The notes below the pieces were generated by a model. That model saw nothing but the letters and a program-made list of their open reading frames with translations. It searched no databases and was not told the origin of the DNA. The translations under genes and the position numbers were made by a program. Source: Akebia trifoliata (lineage: Eukaryota; Streptophyta; Magnoliopsida; Ranunculales; Lardizabalaceae). From it: 64,000 nucleotides of DNA. Positions 23,626 to 35,819 of the stretch are shown here, one piece after another. Numbering within the stretch: the first letter of the stretch is position 1; each line of letters starts with the position of its first letter. Location of the stretch: the NCBI GenBank assembly GCA_017979445.1, contig CM030715.1:29981090-30045089 (forward strand). Reading direction: 5' to 3'.

Positions 23626-23820
23626 GAATCATGATTTTCAGACTCCCCCTTTACATACTCTCTTTACGTGTCATGTGTTTGAATCATAGATTTTTTTTTT
23701 AAAACACAATTGTACATTCCCATAAATATATGCAATTGTGTATCTCGAGAAAAAGCCTATGATTCTGACACATGCCAAGTTAAGAGAATATGTCAAAGGG
23801 GAGTCAAAAAATCATTATTC
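23626..23820. mobile_element. Hairpin element of the conserved-core family
   Basis: Ends GAATCATGATTTTCAGACTC and GAGTCAAAAAATCATTATTC pair. The core includes ACACAATTGTACATT and ATATGCAATTGTGTATCTC, then AAAAAGCCTATGATTCTGAC. Arms (CCCTTTACATACTCTCTT...) differ from most other members. Confidence 0.75.
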
Positions 23821-24026
23821 TTACGAAATTTTTTCTACAATAACCACAAATAATAAAGTCATGATAATCTAACACTCATTTTTCAAACACCCCATATACG
23901 CCTCCATTAGAATCGTTGATCATTTGCTTTGTGATACATAAGAAAAAGATTAATAGTTCTACAACTGTCAAATAAAGGAATATATGGGGGGTATGAAAAA
24001 AGAGCATCAAATTATCATTAGTTTAG

Positions 24027-24185
24027 GAATAATGATGAATGCACACGATTTTGATACGCGGCTGATGTGGCAAGGGCACATAACCACACATCATTTTCAC
24101 GTGTATCCTAATGAAAAAGACCTATGATTCTGTACCCTTGCCATGTAAGCAACATACAAAAACTGTGTGCATTCATTACGACTCT
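24027..24185. mobile_element. Hairpin element, GAATGCACAC arm type
   Basis: Left GAATAATGATGAATGCACAC pairs with right GTGTGCATTCATTACGACTC; inner arms GGCAAGGGCAC and GTACCCTTGCC pair. Core: CGTGTATCCTAATGAAAAAGACCTATGATTCTG. Same arm type at 35545-35700. Confidence 0.75.
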
Positions 24186-24435
24186 TAGACTAAATAATAA
24201 GAGAATTTCTATTGCTACATCAATTTTTCTTATAACACATCATTTATTTTACCACACCAATAAGATATTATTACACACTACATCACCTTTTGTGCATTAT
24301 TCAATTTCTACTCTCTCTCTCTCTCAACTCTCAAGTAATTGGGAGTCGATTAACTTAGGGGGATTTTTTAAAGCCAACAATGGTAAAAAAAACCTCATCA
24401 CAAATCAATAATTAATATCCCATTATAAAATAAAA

Positions 24436-24662
24436 GAGTCGGGATAATGTGACTCCCACATGGCATACTCAATCGACTCCTCTGACGTTGGGGTGTGCAA
24501 GAATCATAGATTTCCTTTCTTCGGGATACACAACTGCACTGATTTATGGGCATGTGCAATTGTGTATCCCAAGGCATAAATTAAGGTCTATGATTCTAAC
24601 ACACCTCACGTCAGGAGACTCGATTGAGTATATCACGTGAGGGAGTCATATTATCACCACTC
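24436..24662. mobile_element. Hairpin element, CATACTCAATCGACTC arm type
   Basis: Left GAGTCGGGATAATGTGACTC pairs with right GAGTCATATTATCACCACTC. Core GGGATACACAACTGCACTG...GTGCAATTGTGTATCCC. Arms match 31507-31733 and 38535-38725. Confidence 0.8.
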
Positions 24663-24764
24663 AAAATAATAACCTTCGTCCCTCTTTGGTTTTTTTTTTC
24701 CCCTCTTTTAAGTGTTTGCACGCACTCTCTCTGGTCAGATTGATTACAAGTCTTGATTTCATTT

Positions 24765-24977
24765 TCAATAATGACTTTCTGATGCCCCTTCTGACACACG
24801 CCTCCTAAGTGGAATGAGTTAATAAAACCATAGATTCTTTTCCTTGGATACACAACACCATCTATTTATGGGGATGCAGAGCAGTGTATCCCACTAAAGA
24901 AAAAAAATCTATGATTCTATGTTATGCCACTCAGGGGGTGTGTGTCAAAGGAGGCCTCAGAAAATCACGACTCTTTC
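24765..24977. mobile_element. Hairpin element, CTGACACACGCC arm type
   Basis: Left CTGACACACGCCTCCTAAGTGG pairs with right CCACTCAGGGGGTGTGTGTC. Core CTTGGATACACAACACC...AGCAGTGTATCCC flanked by CATAGATTC and ATCTATGATTC. Confidence 0.75.
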
Positions 24978-25007
24978 ATTTTTTAGGTCGATAGTTAATA
25001 AAGAAGT

Positions 25008-25220
25008 GTGATGATTTTGTAACTCAACTTGACGATAACTCAAAAACTCACTGACGTGGCAGGTTCAAGATCTATAGACTTTTCCCTCGAGATACATAAC
25101 TGCACATGTTTATAGAGATATGCACTTATGTATCCCAAGAAAAAATCTATGATTCTTACACCTGCCATGTCAGTGAGTTTTTGAATTACCCTGTCAGGTT
25201 GAATTACAAAATCAGTACTC
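25008..25220. mobile_element. Hairpin element, AACTCACTGACGTGGC arm type
   Basis: Left AAAACTCACTGACGTGGCAG pairs with right CTGCCATGTCAGTGAGTTTT (allowing one or two mismatches); outer arms GATTTTGTAACTCAAC and GTTGAATTACAAAATC also pair. Core GAGATACATAACTGCAC...ATATGCACTTATGTATCCC. Confidence 0.8.
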
Positions 25221-26140
25221 AAATAAAAAGCCATCATTACCCGGACTCTAATTTTTTTAACATCGTATATAAATTCCTTCTTCAAATATCTCAGAACTCA
25301 ATCTCATAATCTTGATCAGCAAGGATTTAAATCTCCATTTTAACATCAGTTTCAGCCGCATGACCGATATGAGCAAAACATGAAAGAGTATGGGTGTGTG
25401 TGAAACCCAGAGTTGATCCATGAGAGCTGGGCTTTAAAGAGTTCAGAAAATTGACAGTGAAACATAACGGTTGGGATCCGGAGACGAACTCTACGATCCC
25501 AACCGTGTAAATGAAGTACATATATTAGTACCTTAATTTTGAAAATCTATCTTCAAAAAAAAGGGATTAGTCAATTAAATTGACAAATTAATTGATAATT
25601 TATCGATTAATCATGGAATATGATAAAATTTGAATTTTTTTTTTCTTCCTCATTCAGATCTTAAGAGAAAGATAGGGTTTTTAGGGAGGTCGGGCACCAT
25701 CACCATGGGTTTTAGTAAGAAATCCAAAAACATCATATGTAGCTTCTCAAACTTTCCCAAATTTTAATGCAAATTGAAAGTCCAACAAATTTTTTTCAAA
25801 TCCGAACTTTGTTACTCTGCTGCATACTCAAAAAGTCCAAATATTGCAAGATACTAACAGTGAATTTTTTTCTCTTCAAAATGTCGTTCAAAAACTTAAA
25901 TTACTATATCAAAATTTCATCGTTAAATTATCGACAAAAAGCAACCCTGAGCTCTCAAGATACTTTGTAGAAGAAAATTCAATAGCTCCATTTTAACATT
26001 TAAATATAAAAAAATTCATGTTAAAAAACCAAGAAAACAAACAAACTCTTACCTGTAAAAGCTGTGGACTTATCTCACAACCTCAAAGTTGCATTGTAAT
26101 TTCTCAACAAAACTATAGTGCCCAGAGAAATAAATAAATA

Positions 26141-26297
26141 AGAGTCATGCTGGAGTGACCTCAAGATTGGACCTCACATCGCACATCTTGACGTGAAAGT
26201 GGATATGAACCATAGATGCTATTTCACTCGTATCTCAATGAAAAGCATCAGGGGGTGCAATGTAAGGTCCAATCTTGAGGTCACTTAAGCATTATTC
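26141..26297. mobile_element. Hairpin element (GTGACCTCAAG arms, longer)
   Basis: Left GGAGTGACCTCAAGATTGGAC pairs with right GTCCAATCTTGAGGTCACTT. Core variant ACCATAGATGC...GTATCTCAATGAAAAGCATC. Ends AGAGTCATGC and GCATTATTC. Confidence 0.78.
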
Positions 26298-27340
26298 AAA
26301 AAATAACTATTTATTATCGTCGACAAACACCAAACCAAATATTGATATTTCGGTTGAAAACTGAAAAGTTAACCATGTCAGCCAAATATTTGCAATCATT
26401 TGGGACATTTCCATTTCACCAAGGTTCAAAATCTTTTCTAGAGGCAATATTTCAATCAAGTGAAAAACTAAGACAATCTCAACCAAAACATTCCCAAACA
26501 TTAAATGTTCCAGAGGAGGGGTCAACATTTCGTTCCAATCTCATCTGAAACATTCCAAAACTTTAAACTGTGCATACCTCTACGAGTACCCGTTAGATAA
26601 AATTGAATGGAGGAACATGAATCATTCAACCAACCCCAAATTCTTGGGATGAAGCCTTCATTATTACTTTTAAAAAAAAAGTTTTATTGAACTAGATTTA
26701 TTACAAAGGGACTAAGTCCTTCATATAAATGAGCAACCTAAGTACAAAAGCATATTGTGGACAATGTGGGAATAAAACTATAACAAAAGTATCAAAATTA
26801 CCCTACCCAATATAAACTAATGAATAAACATGATTTTAACAAATATCATCAACGTTCCTCTTCAAGTTGTAATATAAATATTGATGATGCTCCAATAATT
26901 ACGATGATGACATGTCAAATTTCAGTAACAAACCAGTTTACTAGATGGGGCATCACATCTGGCTCGCTATATCTCCAAGATACGCAAAAACGACTAATAT
27001 AACAAAGAGATGTATGATACTAAGATAGCTAATAATGTTAACATCTTGAAATAACTGGCAGGCTCAACTACTCTATAAAAGAGAAAATTAGCATTGCTAA
27101 CCTTACACAATAGAACTGAGTGGAAGAGAGACAAAGCTAGGTTGATACATCAATGGAGAATCTGTTCTGGGAAAATTGCAAGTAAAGCGAACAACTTACT
27201 CCACATGCACTAAGAAGGGGGAAGAGGAATTGAGCTATCCACCATTCACAACCTCTTAACAATATTGATGGTGTCACCACAAGCCCTTTGCAATCACAAT
27301 ATGTATCTTCTTGGTGTACAACAACAGGAAGTTTAGATTC

Positions 27341-29558
27341 TTAGTATCTGGTAGAAAGTTTAGAGGTCCCTTTTTTGAAAAATCTACCACCTTTCTTTCC
27401 CACTCCAGTCCCTGCAAGACTTAATGAAAGGAGAGATTTGGAATCTGGTTGCCATTTCAACTCTTTAAGGATAGAAAACAGACTTGATAGTGCAGGAGTG
27501 ACTTCACAATCACTTATACCGTTACATGAGACAACTCTTAAACTTTGAAGCTCTACCCAAGAAAGAACTACTGATTCCAGACCTTTTGTTGTTAATGATG
27601 AGCATCCTTCCAAGGATAAAATCTTCACCCTCCTGTGAATAAAATCACACTTTAAAACTTCTAAAACTGAATTGCTAATAATGCAACCCAAAATGAGCCC
27701 AAGTCTATATATAAAAATGTAAGATTTCCAGACAAATCAAGCAAAACCATGAAGTTGAAGAGTTCCCCATACTCAAAGTTTAAACTTTTTTTAAGTCATT
27801 TTGATTTAGAAAGAGACGATAAATTATTCGGCCAAAGAACAGATTTTCACAATTTCTAGTTATAGCTCATTTAAAGTTTTAACCTTTGAGAGTCTCTCAC
27901 TGCTAGTGCTAGGTAATACTAGAGAGGGCAAAACTAAGCTAAATTCACATTGACCCACAAACAAATTTTTACAAAGTATCACATCAAGCATAAAAATCTC
28001 GTGGTTCCTAGTAAGTCAATTACGTAGTCTGAAATCAACAACATAATTCTTTGTTCCTTCTCATTAGAACATAACAAAAATGTAATTTTTTCCCTGATAG
28101 ACATGATTGATTATTCAGCATTTAACAAAATGACACAACCATATACAAATTCTTCCCATTTGTAATACTCACAACTAAAGTTACAAGTATTCCAGCAGAC
28201 AAGAAGCTTAAGCTATATATCAAAATTATAAACTTAACTTCCACAATATTTTATTATCGATTATTGTAGTAAAATAAATTGAAATCAATCTAGTCTCAAG
28301 AAATGCAAATGCTTGCAAACATTAAAAAAAAGGGTTTATACCTGCAAATACTTGCAATGCCAAACATTTCGTTATTCAATCCCCAACAGTCATGAAAAAC
28401 CATCTCCCTAACGAACCCACACACCACAAACAATGAGGCCACACTCTGCTTATCTCGCAATTGGCATCGCTGAAGATGTAACCGTTCAAGAGTTGGGCAA
28501 GACCCCAGATGCTCAACCGGCCCAGGACTTGTATCGATCTTCTTACATGACTGAAGCCTCAAAGTCTTCAAATTTCCACAAAAGGACAACCCTGCCATCC
28601 ACCCCTCATCCATTTTGTGATCACAAATCGTGAGCTCCTCCAACATTTGGCAGCATTCACCAATTGCTCTGATTCCATCGTAATTCCCTTCACACCCACT
28701 CAATTCGAGCTTCACCAATCGCTTACACCCATGTGCTAAGATCGTCAATCCAATATCCGAAATAACCGAACTATAAAACCCATTGACGATTCCAACCAAT
28801 TTCAAGATCTGTAAATTCTGGCATGCAGAAATCCCACGTAATGAGAAATCCGTGCATCGATGCAACTCCAATTCCTGCAATGTCGGGCATTCTTCAGCCA
28901 CACTCAAAATACCCATCTCTGTAGCAGAAATGAGAACAAGTTTACGCAAATTAGGGCACCCGCGGGCAAGAATTCGGAGCCCTCCATCGATCATATCTGA
29001 AGGTAACAAATTTTCCTCACTAATAAATGGACTCACGGATAATTCAGAATCAAGATGAAGCGAAATTAACCTATGAGTCAAAAAAATTCCTGAATTTTTC
29101 GGCGAATCAATGTAGGCATGAACAAGATCAACGTCAGTGAGATTAGGGAATCGAGAAACAAGCCGACCCGATTCAAGAAAAGACCAGTCGAGAAGTTTGA
29201 TGGATCGAACCAGACGACCTTGCAAGGTTAACCATCGTTTGCACACCAGAGAATAATTAGGGTTTCGTTGCGAGTCAGGGAGATTGGAGAGGATTCGAAG
29301 GAGAAGCTCATCAGATAAGAGAGACGTCAAGTCGGTTCTTGCAGAATCATCTAGGCTTAGGGTTTGGGTTTTTTCCTCTGTTGTTGGTGTTGGTGTTGGT
29401 GGTGGTGTTGATTTTGTTTCTGCTTTGGGGGTGGTGGTGAGAGGATTCTTGAAAATAACATGTTTGAAAGATTTACCTTTGAACCAGAGATCAGGCCAGG
29501 TTGGAGGTTTCTTTAATGGCGGTCTGCGATTTGATGATCTCTCTCGTGAGTAGGGCAT
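27341..29558 (-). CDS. F-box/leucine-rich-repeat protein, two exons
   Basis: Exons (minus) 29558-28342 and 27632-27341; the intron is GT-AG (TTTGCAG|GTATAA ... ATTCACAG|GAGGG), giving 502 residues. The N-terminus (1-70) is basic then Pro/Thr-rich and probably disordered. An F-box spans about 80-122 ([16 protein letters not shown]...LVCKRWL), the part that would bind SKP1 in an SCF ubiquitin ligase. From about 140 to the end run leucine-rich repeats of the cysteine-containing kind ([46 protein letters not shown]), which select the substrate. Similar proteins exist across plants (for example the Arabidopsis At5g07670/At5g51380 group), with no settled target. The C-terminus ends in a basic Gly/Lys stretch ([13 protein letters not shown]). 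No break or missing motif seen. The upstream minus-strand leader is GA-rich. Confidence 0.93.
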
Positions 29559-29634
29559 TTAGGGCTTTTGGTTTTGGATCGATTATTCGACTCTGTTTCT
29601 ACTTCGCTGCATCGCCTCTCTCAACGTCTCTCGT

Positions 29635-29660
29635 TGATTCTCTCTCTCTCTCTCTCGCTG
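29635..29660. repeat. (CT)n run upstream of the F-box gene
   Basis: About 12 CT units, 77 bp or more upstream of the F-box ATG; on the transcribed strand it is GA-rich and could lie in the 5' UTR or core promoter. Confidence 0.7.
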
Positions 29661-29822
29661 GTCTTCTCAGCTCAGGTCTTTAAAATTGAAATCGATTTAA
29701 AACTGGGATTATAGTTGGTTATAATTACGGATGTGTCCTTCAATTTGAATTTTGTTTGAAATCTCTTTAGAAGATATCTAAAAAGCTGATTTTATCGTCG
29801 TATTCCAATCATGTTTGAAAAA

Positions 29823-30556
29823 GAGAAATTCTACTGACATTCCAACTTTTACTTATTACACCCCAAATAATTTAAACTACTTATCACATCCGAACTAAAA
29901 TGTAGGCACGCCATTTAAAATAGAAACTAACATTTTCACATCAAAATTTTGTTTATAATACTTGCTGAAGATAAAAAGCAACAAATTGCCATTATCGAGA
30001 ATAACCGTTCAAAAAAAATAAGTCAACATCATTGACTCCAATCACTTGAAGTTGATCTTGTGCTTTTTATTTTTCAATATCTCTCAAACATGATAATAAA
30101 GTTTAAATTCAATAATTATTCGGGGGGTTCAATTCAATTAATTGGTAAAAAATCCATAAAATTTCAAAGATTAAACAAAATATATATTTGATTTCTTATA
30201 AAAACCTATCATCTTCAACTACTGTCTAACCCTATCTTCTTCTTGATGTTTGAATATTGAAAAAAAATAAAATTTTGGAGGTGAATGATGAAAATGTTAC
30301 AAGATTTCATAATTCATTGAGGAATAATTAATTTGTCAATTAGTCGATTTAATTGACTAACTCCTAATTCGGAGAATTCTACGAATTTTTTAAAAAGTTT
30401 GAAGAATTTTGTGACTATACCCACAAAGAAGAAAATATGCAGACCTAACATTCCTTCCTAAAGTGGTAGTTATTCTCACTATATTAAATTTTTTTTTTTT
30501 TTTTAAATTTCGTAGGGAGTGTAATAAGTAAAAGTTGGGTGCCAATAGAAGTTCGC
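29823..30556. mobile_element. MITE of the GGCACCCC family with internal extra sequence
   Basis: Left end GAGAAATTCTACTGACATTCCAACTTTTACTTATTACACCCC and right end GTAATAAGTAAAAGTTGGGTGCCAATAGAAGTTCGC are inverted. Flanks TTGAAAAA and TTTAAACA agree at 6 of 8. The middle (about 30090-30370) resembles reversed sequence near 25555-25700, so another repeat may have inserted. Confidence 0.6.
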
Positions 30557-30640
30557 TTTAAACATGTCTGCAAAGTCATGTTGAACAACAGTATTGATTA
30601 GATGGGATCCAATTATTAGAGGGTAATCTTGTTTAAATAA

Positions 30641-30742
30641 GAGAGTTACTATTGCCACACCAATTCATATAAAAATCACTATTTTTTTTTGCACACAGGT
30701 GGTGTGGCGTTATTAAAAATTGGTGTGGCAATAACAACTCTA
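30641..30742. mobile_element. Short MITE, GAGAGTTACTATTGCC family
   Basis: Inverted ends GAGAGTTACTATTGCCACACC and GGTGTGGCAATAACAACTCTA; flanks TTAAATAA and TTAAATGA match 7 of 8, an 8-bp TSD. Confidence 0.8.
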
Positions 30743-31001
30743 TTAAATGAACACATTGTATTAGATACTTGCGGTAGCAAAACAGATGCCTAAATAAAAA
30801 TAATAAAAAAATCCATTTCCCTTAAACGGTTATAAGAGCCAATTCCCTCCTTTCCCAGTATTAAATTACATTATCTCTTTCTTTAAGAAGCAATTACTTG
30901 AAGATCTCAAGTCTTCCCTGGAAATCCTATAAAGCTACTTTATTTTTAAATTATTATCCAAGTGCACCCCACTTCCTCTCTTTGTCTTTTGTTGGACAAA
31001 G

Positions 31002-31002
<1 letters not shown>

Positions 31003-31029
<27 letters not shown>
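31003..31029. repeat. (CT)n microsatellite
   Basis: About 13 CT units, read directly. Confidence 0.9.
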
Positions 31030-31033
<4 letters not shown>

Positions 31034-31064
31034 AGGGGAGGAGCGTACCTTTAGATTTTTTTTT

Positions 31065-31371
31065 GGGATATTTTAAAAATACCCCCTATAAAATTGATAA
31101 TATTTGATTTACCCCCTTGCAAGATGCAAGATTAGATTTACCCCTTGACCATAAGTCAACGTTGCTTTTTCTTGATGATTTAACTGTGAAATCTTGATCT
31201 TTTTCCAAATTTTGATTTTATAATCTAAGTATTTAAAGAGCATTAAGCATTTTGGAAAAAAAATTCAAAATTTCACTGTTAAATCATCTAGAAAAAAGTA
31301 ACATTGTCTTACAATCAAGGAGGGTAAACCTAATAACACCAATTTTAAGGGGGGGTGTTTCTAAAATACCC
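31065..31371. mobile_element. Probable Mutator-like MITE in a T run
   Basis: Ends GGGATATTTTAAAAATACCCC and GGGGTGTTTCTAAAATACCC are inverted; flanked by TTTTTTTTT and TTTTTTCTT, so any 9-bp TSD is low-complexity. Inner arms CTTTTTCTTGATGATTTAAC and GTTAAATCATCTAG also pair. Confidence 0.65.
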
Positions 31372-31506
31372 TTTTTTCTTTGGGAATATGATCATACCAA
31401 GGAGTGCAACGAGAAGTCTTTAAGTGCATGTAGTACAATCGGTTATAGGTGGTGTGCAATTTAGTTGCCCTCTTTATTGCTTTGATTTATTTTCATTATT
31501 TTTATT

Positions 31507-31733
31507 GAGTCATGATAATCTGACTACCCCTCAGTGCACTCAATCGACTCTCTTGATGTGACAAGTTTGGGAACCATAGATCTGTACGTCTTGGGATACA
31601 TGGTTCTCTCGGGATACACATTTTAATAGGAAAGTACAGTTTTGTATCTCAAGGTATACAGCTCTACGAATCTTAAATTTGTCACGCCAGGAGAGTGGAA
31701 TGAGTGTGCCACGTGGGGTAGTCTCACCTTGTT
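31507..31733. mobile_element. Hairpin element, TGCACTCAATCGACTC arm type
   Basis: Left TGAGTCATGATAATCTGACT; inner arms CAATCGACTCTCTTGATGTG and CACGCCAGGAGAGTGGAATG pair partly. Core TTGGGATACATGG/GGGATACACATTTTAATAGG...TTTTGTATCTCAAGG. Confidence 0.65.
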
Positions 31734-32327
31734 TGTTCTCTTCTATACAATCTATTTGCAGTTCAATCCCACTTGACATTGCATTGCGATAGAGTATCTA
31801 GGCCCAAGCCAATTCTTGGGCCTAGTTGTGGATTTGACCATCCCTAAATTTCTTTTACAGACAAAATTATAAACATAATACAGGTCCAATTCTAAACAGA
31901 AATGTAAGCTCGGCCCAATAACTAAAGAGCAAAGCTGATCCATGACCGGAATTTATTCCTATCATGTCCAACCTATGTTACCGGATTCACCAATATAGTA
32001 GCGCGAACTCGTACAAATAGACAGAACCCATTCGAAGTTTGGTTCGTAATGGGCTTGTCAAAAACATCAAACCTAACGAAACCCCCTTATTTTGATAAAT
32101 TTTAGAGACATCTCCTAATAAAGATAATCCTTATTTTAGAAATCCCAAGATTTGGACAATATTAAAGACACCCTTTATTATTAAACTGATGATATGCCCT
32201 TGACCCGAGTCTTCTTCTTGAGATTAAAATAAATGAGTTATACATCCACCACGAACTACCTCAACGAATTTGTTCAATAAAGAGTGGTGAACCACGACTT
32301 GAATTTGAACAATTTGTTTGCTTCATA

Positions 32328-32405
32328 TGGCTTAGACCCTTAGCTCAGTTGGTTTAACCCATTGCAACGTAGCTTTGAGGTCGCGGGCTCAAGTCCAGCT
32401 TACCC
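32328..32405 (+). mobile_element. tRNA-derived SINE fragment (copy of 10945-11030)
   Basis: GACCCTTAGCTCAGTTGGTTTAACCCATTGCAA and GGGCTCAAGTCCAGCTTACCCAT match the copy at 10945 closely. A box TAGCTCAGTTGG and B box GGCTCAAGTCC are readable. Confidence 0.6.
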
Positions 32406-32444
32406 ATAAAAAAGAAAATTTGTTTTCTACATACAGTGTTTTAA

Positions 32445-32762
32445 TTAGGGTTGTCGATGGATCAGATCAGACCTAAAACCCAATTCGTTTTAATCTGACA
32501 ATTTCAGATCTAGATCAAGCATTTGGGTTTTGATAATGATCTAATATTTACCTATTGAATTGGTTCTAGATTAACCATATCCTGATCCAATAAAATGTGA
32601 GGAATATGCATGATAAATATATGAAATTTATTTATATTTGGTATAATAAATCAGATTTGATCTGATTCAGAATAGATTCAACTATAATCAGATCAAATTT
32701 GGATCCTAATATTGAGGGCGGATGAAAAAACTGATCCAATACCCAATCCATTGACAGCCCCT
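32445..32762. mobile_element. Degraded hAT-like element (AGGGTTGTCGATGG ends)
   Basis: Inverted termini AGGGTTGTCGATGG and CCATTGACAGCCCCT; interior GATCAGATC-rich and similar to 3690-4190 and 55530-55925. No TSD recognised. Confidence 0.55.
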
Positions 32763-32844
32763 GTAGTATGCTCCCCTAATAGAGGAAAACACTTTGAGAA
32801 GCCCGCTTCAAAATTTTGAAGAAACCCTCTTTCTTGGATTGTAG

Positions 32845-33085
32845 GGGTGGCTCAATGGTAATTTCGGATCCAATAAGTGATATGAGTCTGTAGGTTGTGA
32901 ATTCGATACCCAGTATGAGTAGTATTTCCCAAGGTCACCTGCGAGGGCACAACTTCACTTACCTGGTGTGTGTGATGTGTGATGTGTGATGGGCATTGCA
33001 AGTGTCGGGAGAAGGACCCATATGTCTTGCTCCAACCCTAATTATTCCAATCCCCCTAGTCGGACGTAAGTTCGAACACCAAATT
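32845..33085 (+). mobile_element. SINE (Au-like), plus orientation
   Basis: Starts GGGGTGGCTCAATGGTAATTTCGG (A box) with GGTTGTGAATTCGATACCC (B box), then CACCTGCGAGGGCACAACTTCACTTACCTGGTGTG. A second, 5'-truncated copy in reverse lies at 46140-46365. The layout matches the Au SINE class of angiosperms as I remember it. Confidence 0.72.
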
Positions 33086-34767
33086 AAATATGAAAATCCA
33101 CGTGTCATAATGCAAAGAGGGTTCCATCAAATTTTAAAGCGAGCTCACCGCTTCAAAGTCGGACTCCCTAATAAATCGAATAATCGGTTATGAGTGGTGG
33201 AGGAGCTAATCTTGTGGATGATAAAGGCAGTTGAATGTTAAATAGTTGATGGACAAATTAGGGGACCATTTAAAGGAAGTCAAATCGACTTTCCAGTGAG
33301 AGGTTGTTTTCTAAAGGTGTAGGGTAGGCTTATGGACCCTACGAAGGTTATAGTGCCAATAAAGGTTGCTATCACTTAATTCCAAATATTAGTAAACTCT
33401 AATGAAAAGTTTCTTACTGGTTTTGAGTCCATTTAAAAATGTGTTAAGAGGGGTTTTTTTTATTTTTTTGATAATGTGAAGAACAGTTCTCATACTTTAA
33501 TTCCCTCTTTGGACCATAAAAATTAATATTTTACTTAATTGGAAGAATTATTATTATTTTTAAATTTTAATTTTTAAAATATAAAGTAAGTATGTGCAAT
33601 TCCAAAATAAATCAAATAGTATATGGAATTCCAACCATGTAAGGGTTGGTAATATGGCCAAGATCACGCTTCAAGAAGTGAAGGTCTTGAATTCGAGTCC
33701 CCCTTAGATTATGTTTGGATTGAGAGAAATTGAGAAAAGAGAAGTGAAAATAAATGAGTTTCTCTCCATTTCCCTTGTTTCGATTGTTAAGTGGGAGAGA
33801 AGAGAAAAAAAAAAAAAAAATCAAAGAGAACAGCAGAGAAAAAAAAATGTTAATTTTTTTTTTCTCCAAAAATGGAGAGAAATGGAGAGAAAACTTATAA
33901 AATATTTTACAATTTCAACTTTGCCCTAGATCTCTTTTATGATGTTTTTAAAATTTCAAAGTTGAGTTGAGAATTAGTTAGATGCTCAAAGAGGCTGAAT
34001 ACCTTGACTTCAATAATAATAATAAATTAAATAACCCAATCAATTAAGATTACACTTAAAGAAAGAGAAATTTCATAAAATATGAGTTATCACCACAATA
34101 TACGAACTACCCTAATGGATCTAATATCCAAACGACTCGAAAGTATCAATTTGGAGGCGCACTATCTAATTTTTATCCTCAAGTATATAAAATCATAAAT
34201 ACAGTATCTAATTTTTCATGTTCTAGAACATATAAAAATGAAAAAAATAAGAACATAAATTTTGGTACAAAATTAATTATATTATACCTGAAAATTCTAA
34301 TAACGATCATCAACATGCTTTGATCATATAATCAATCAACCATATATTATAAATTTCTTAGATAATCATTTGATCTATCAAAAAAGAAATTTAACTTTGA
34401 CCATTCCAAATATATGTGAATTTATAACAATCATGAGTAATTCAAAGTAAAAAAAACAGCCCATGTAATATGATCAAATATACTTCAAATTTTTCTTAAA
34501 ATAACTTCTAGCAATCACTATTGTCTTATTGTTTTTTACAGGAATCCAACTTAGAAGCCATTGAAAATTGTAAGCTTTGAGAGGGAAAAATCTGGGTAAT
34601 GCAGACTAATGTCACAAGATTTGAATTTTGAATATTGAACTCATAATATAATTAAGAATTTTATAATTTTTCAAATAAATTAGTCATATATCTTATATAG
34701 GTGGATCTGACAAATTTCATTGCATGTAAAAAAATCTACTATTTATAGTACTTTAAAGATAAAGAGC

Positions 34768-34910
34768 GACTAGGTTTGCTCTCCAGGTTGTGACTTCGAG
34801 TCTCTACATGTCTTTTCACAGAAATGTCGCTACTTAAATACTGTAACACATGACAGGGCCTTGGATGGTGTGTGCGGTCCAGGTAGATTAGTCTCGCCAA
34901 AAGAGGGGAT
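34768..34910 (+). mobile_element. SINE-like fragment
   Basis: GGTTGTGACTTCGAGTCTC resembles a B box; the 3' part AGATTAGTCTCGCCAAAAGAGGGGATACTCCC resembles the tail of 47505-47672 and 62155-62335. Confidence 0.45.
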
Positions 34911-35338
34911 ACTCCCTAGGGTTACCAATTTTTATTTTATTTATTTTTAATTTAAAATGATAGAGAAACTTATCTTTTTTGTTAGTGAAGATGATAAGGT
35001 GCATGTTGAACCATTGTTGTCCTCGATACATTGATCGCTCGCACTTAGTCATAGTCCTCGTTGTCATCATGACACAACAATGATGTCCCTTTGAGATGGC
35101 ACAAAAGAGAATATATATATCATAAATATTCTCTCTTCCCACTCTTAAATCTCTCTATCTTAAGATATTTAAATAATAAAAATTAGGATTTCCCTTCTCT
35201 AATCTCCACTGTTATATTTGAAATGCTTTGAGAACACTAATTAAATAAATTATAATAATTTAAGGAAAAAAACTATCAAGAAAGAAAGAAAGACAGTCAA
35301 GAGAAGATAAAATAACTAAGTGGTTAAAAAATTAAGGA

Positions 35339-35519
35339 AAATGCTAGAGTGACATTAAAATTGCCATCATCATTTCACACATTGCTTATGTTGATGTGTG
35401 TATTGAACCATAGATAATTTTCATTGAGATACAAGTGAAAACATCTATGGTTATTTGTGCACCTCTACATTAGTATGTGTGATCCGATGTCAATTTTATT
35501 ATCACTCAAACACGATTAA
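35339..35519. mobile_element. Hairpin element, GAGTGACATTAAAATTG arm type
   Basis: Left GAGTGACATTAAAATTGCCATC pairs with right GATGTCAATTTTATTATCACTC. Core ACCATAGATAATTTTCATTGAGATACAAGTGAAAACATCTATGGT. Confidence 0.72.
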
Positions 35520-35544
35520 AAAGATTAATGGACATATAATCAAT

Positions 35545-35700
35545 GAATAATGTTGAATGCACGTGGTCTATATGCGACTAATGTGGTAAGAGAACATAAC
35601 TGCATATGTTTTTCCTTGTGTATCTCGAAGAAAAAGATTTATGGTTTTGTGCCCTTGCCACATCAATTGTGTACACACCATGTGCATTCATCACTACTCA
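35545..35700. mobile_element. Hairpin element, GAATGCACG arm type
   Basis: Left GAATAATGTTGAATGCACGTGG pairs with right CCATGTGCATTCATCACTACTC. Core ACATAACTGCATATGTTTTTCCTTGTGTATCTCGAAGAAAAAG. Same arm type as 24027-24185. Confidence 0.75.
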
Positions 35701-35819
35701 TAATCAATATATGAATGTCATTAGTATTTCATTACTCTGTGGCCTTCATTAAAAAAAATCATTCAATTAATGTAACAATTTTTGGGATGATTATCTTTCT
35801 TTATAGATAACAAGTAATT

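Larger units (their letters stand above)
21180..27340. other. Intergenic, transposon-dense; no gene seen
   Basis: Between the kinase promoter region and the 3' end of the F-box gene. It contains one Tourist-like element, six or more hairpin elements (listed separately), a partial GAGAG-type MITE at about 21284-21345, and a dispersed repeat with GAAGATACCCCTATG at 21590 and 23400. Remaining open frames are short and unrecognised. Confidence 0.55.

Noticed and set aside
24000..25300. CRISPR-like array of regularly spaced repeats
   Set aside because: The repeats are inverted, irregularly spaced, about 200 bp long and eukaryotic; they are hairpin transposons.
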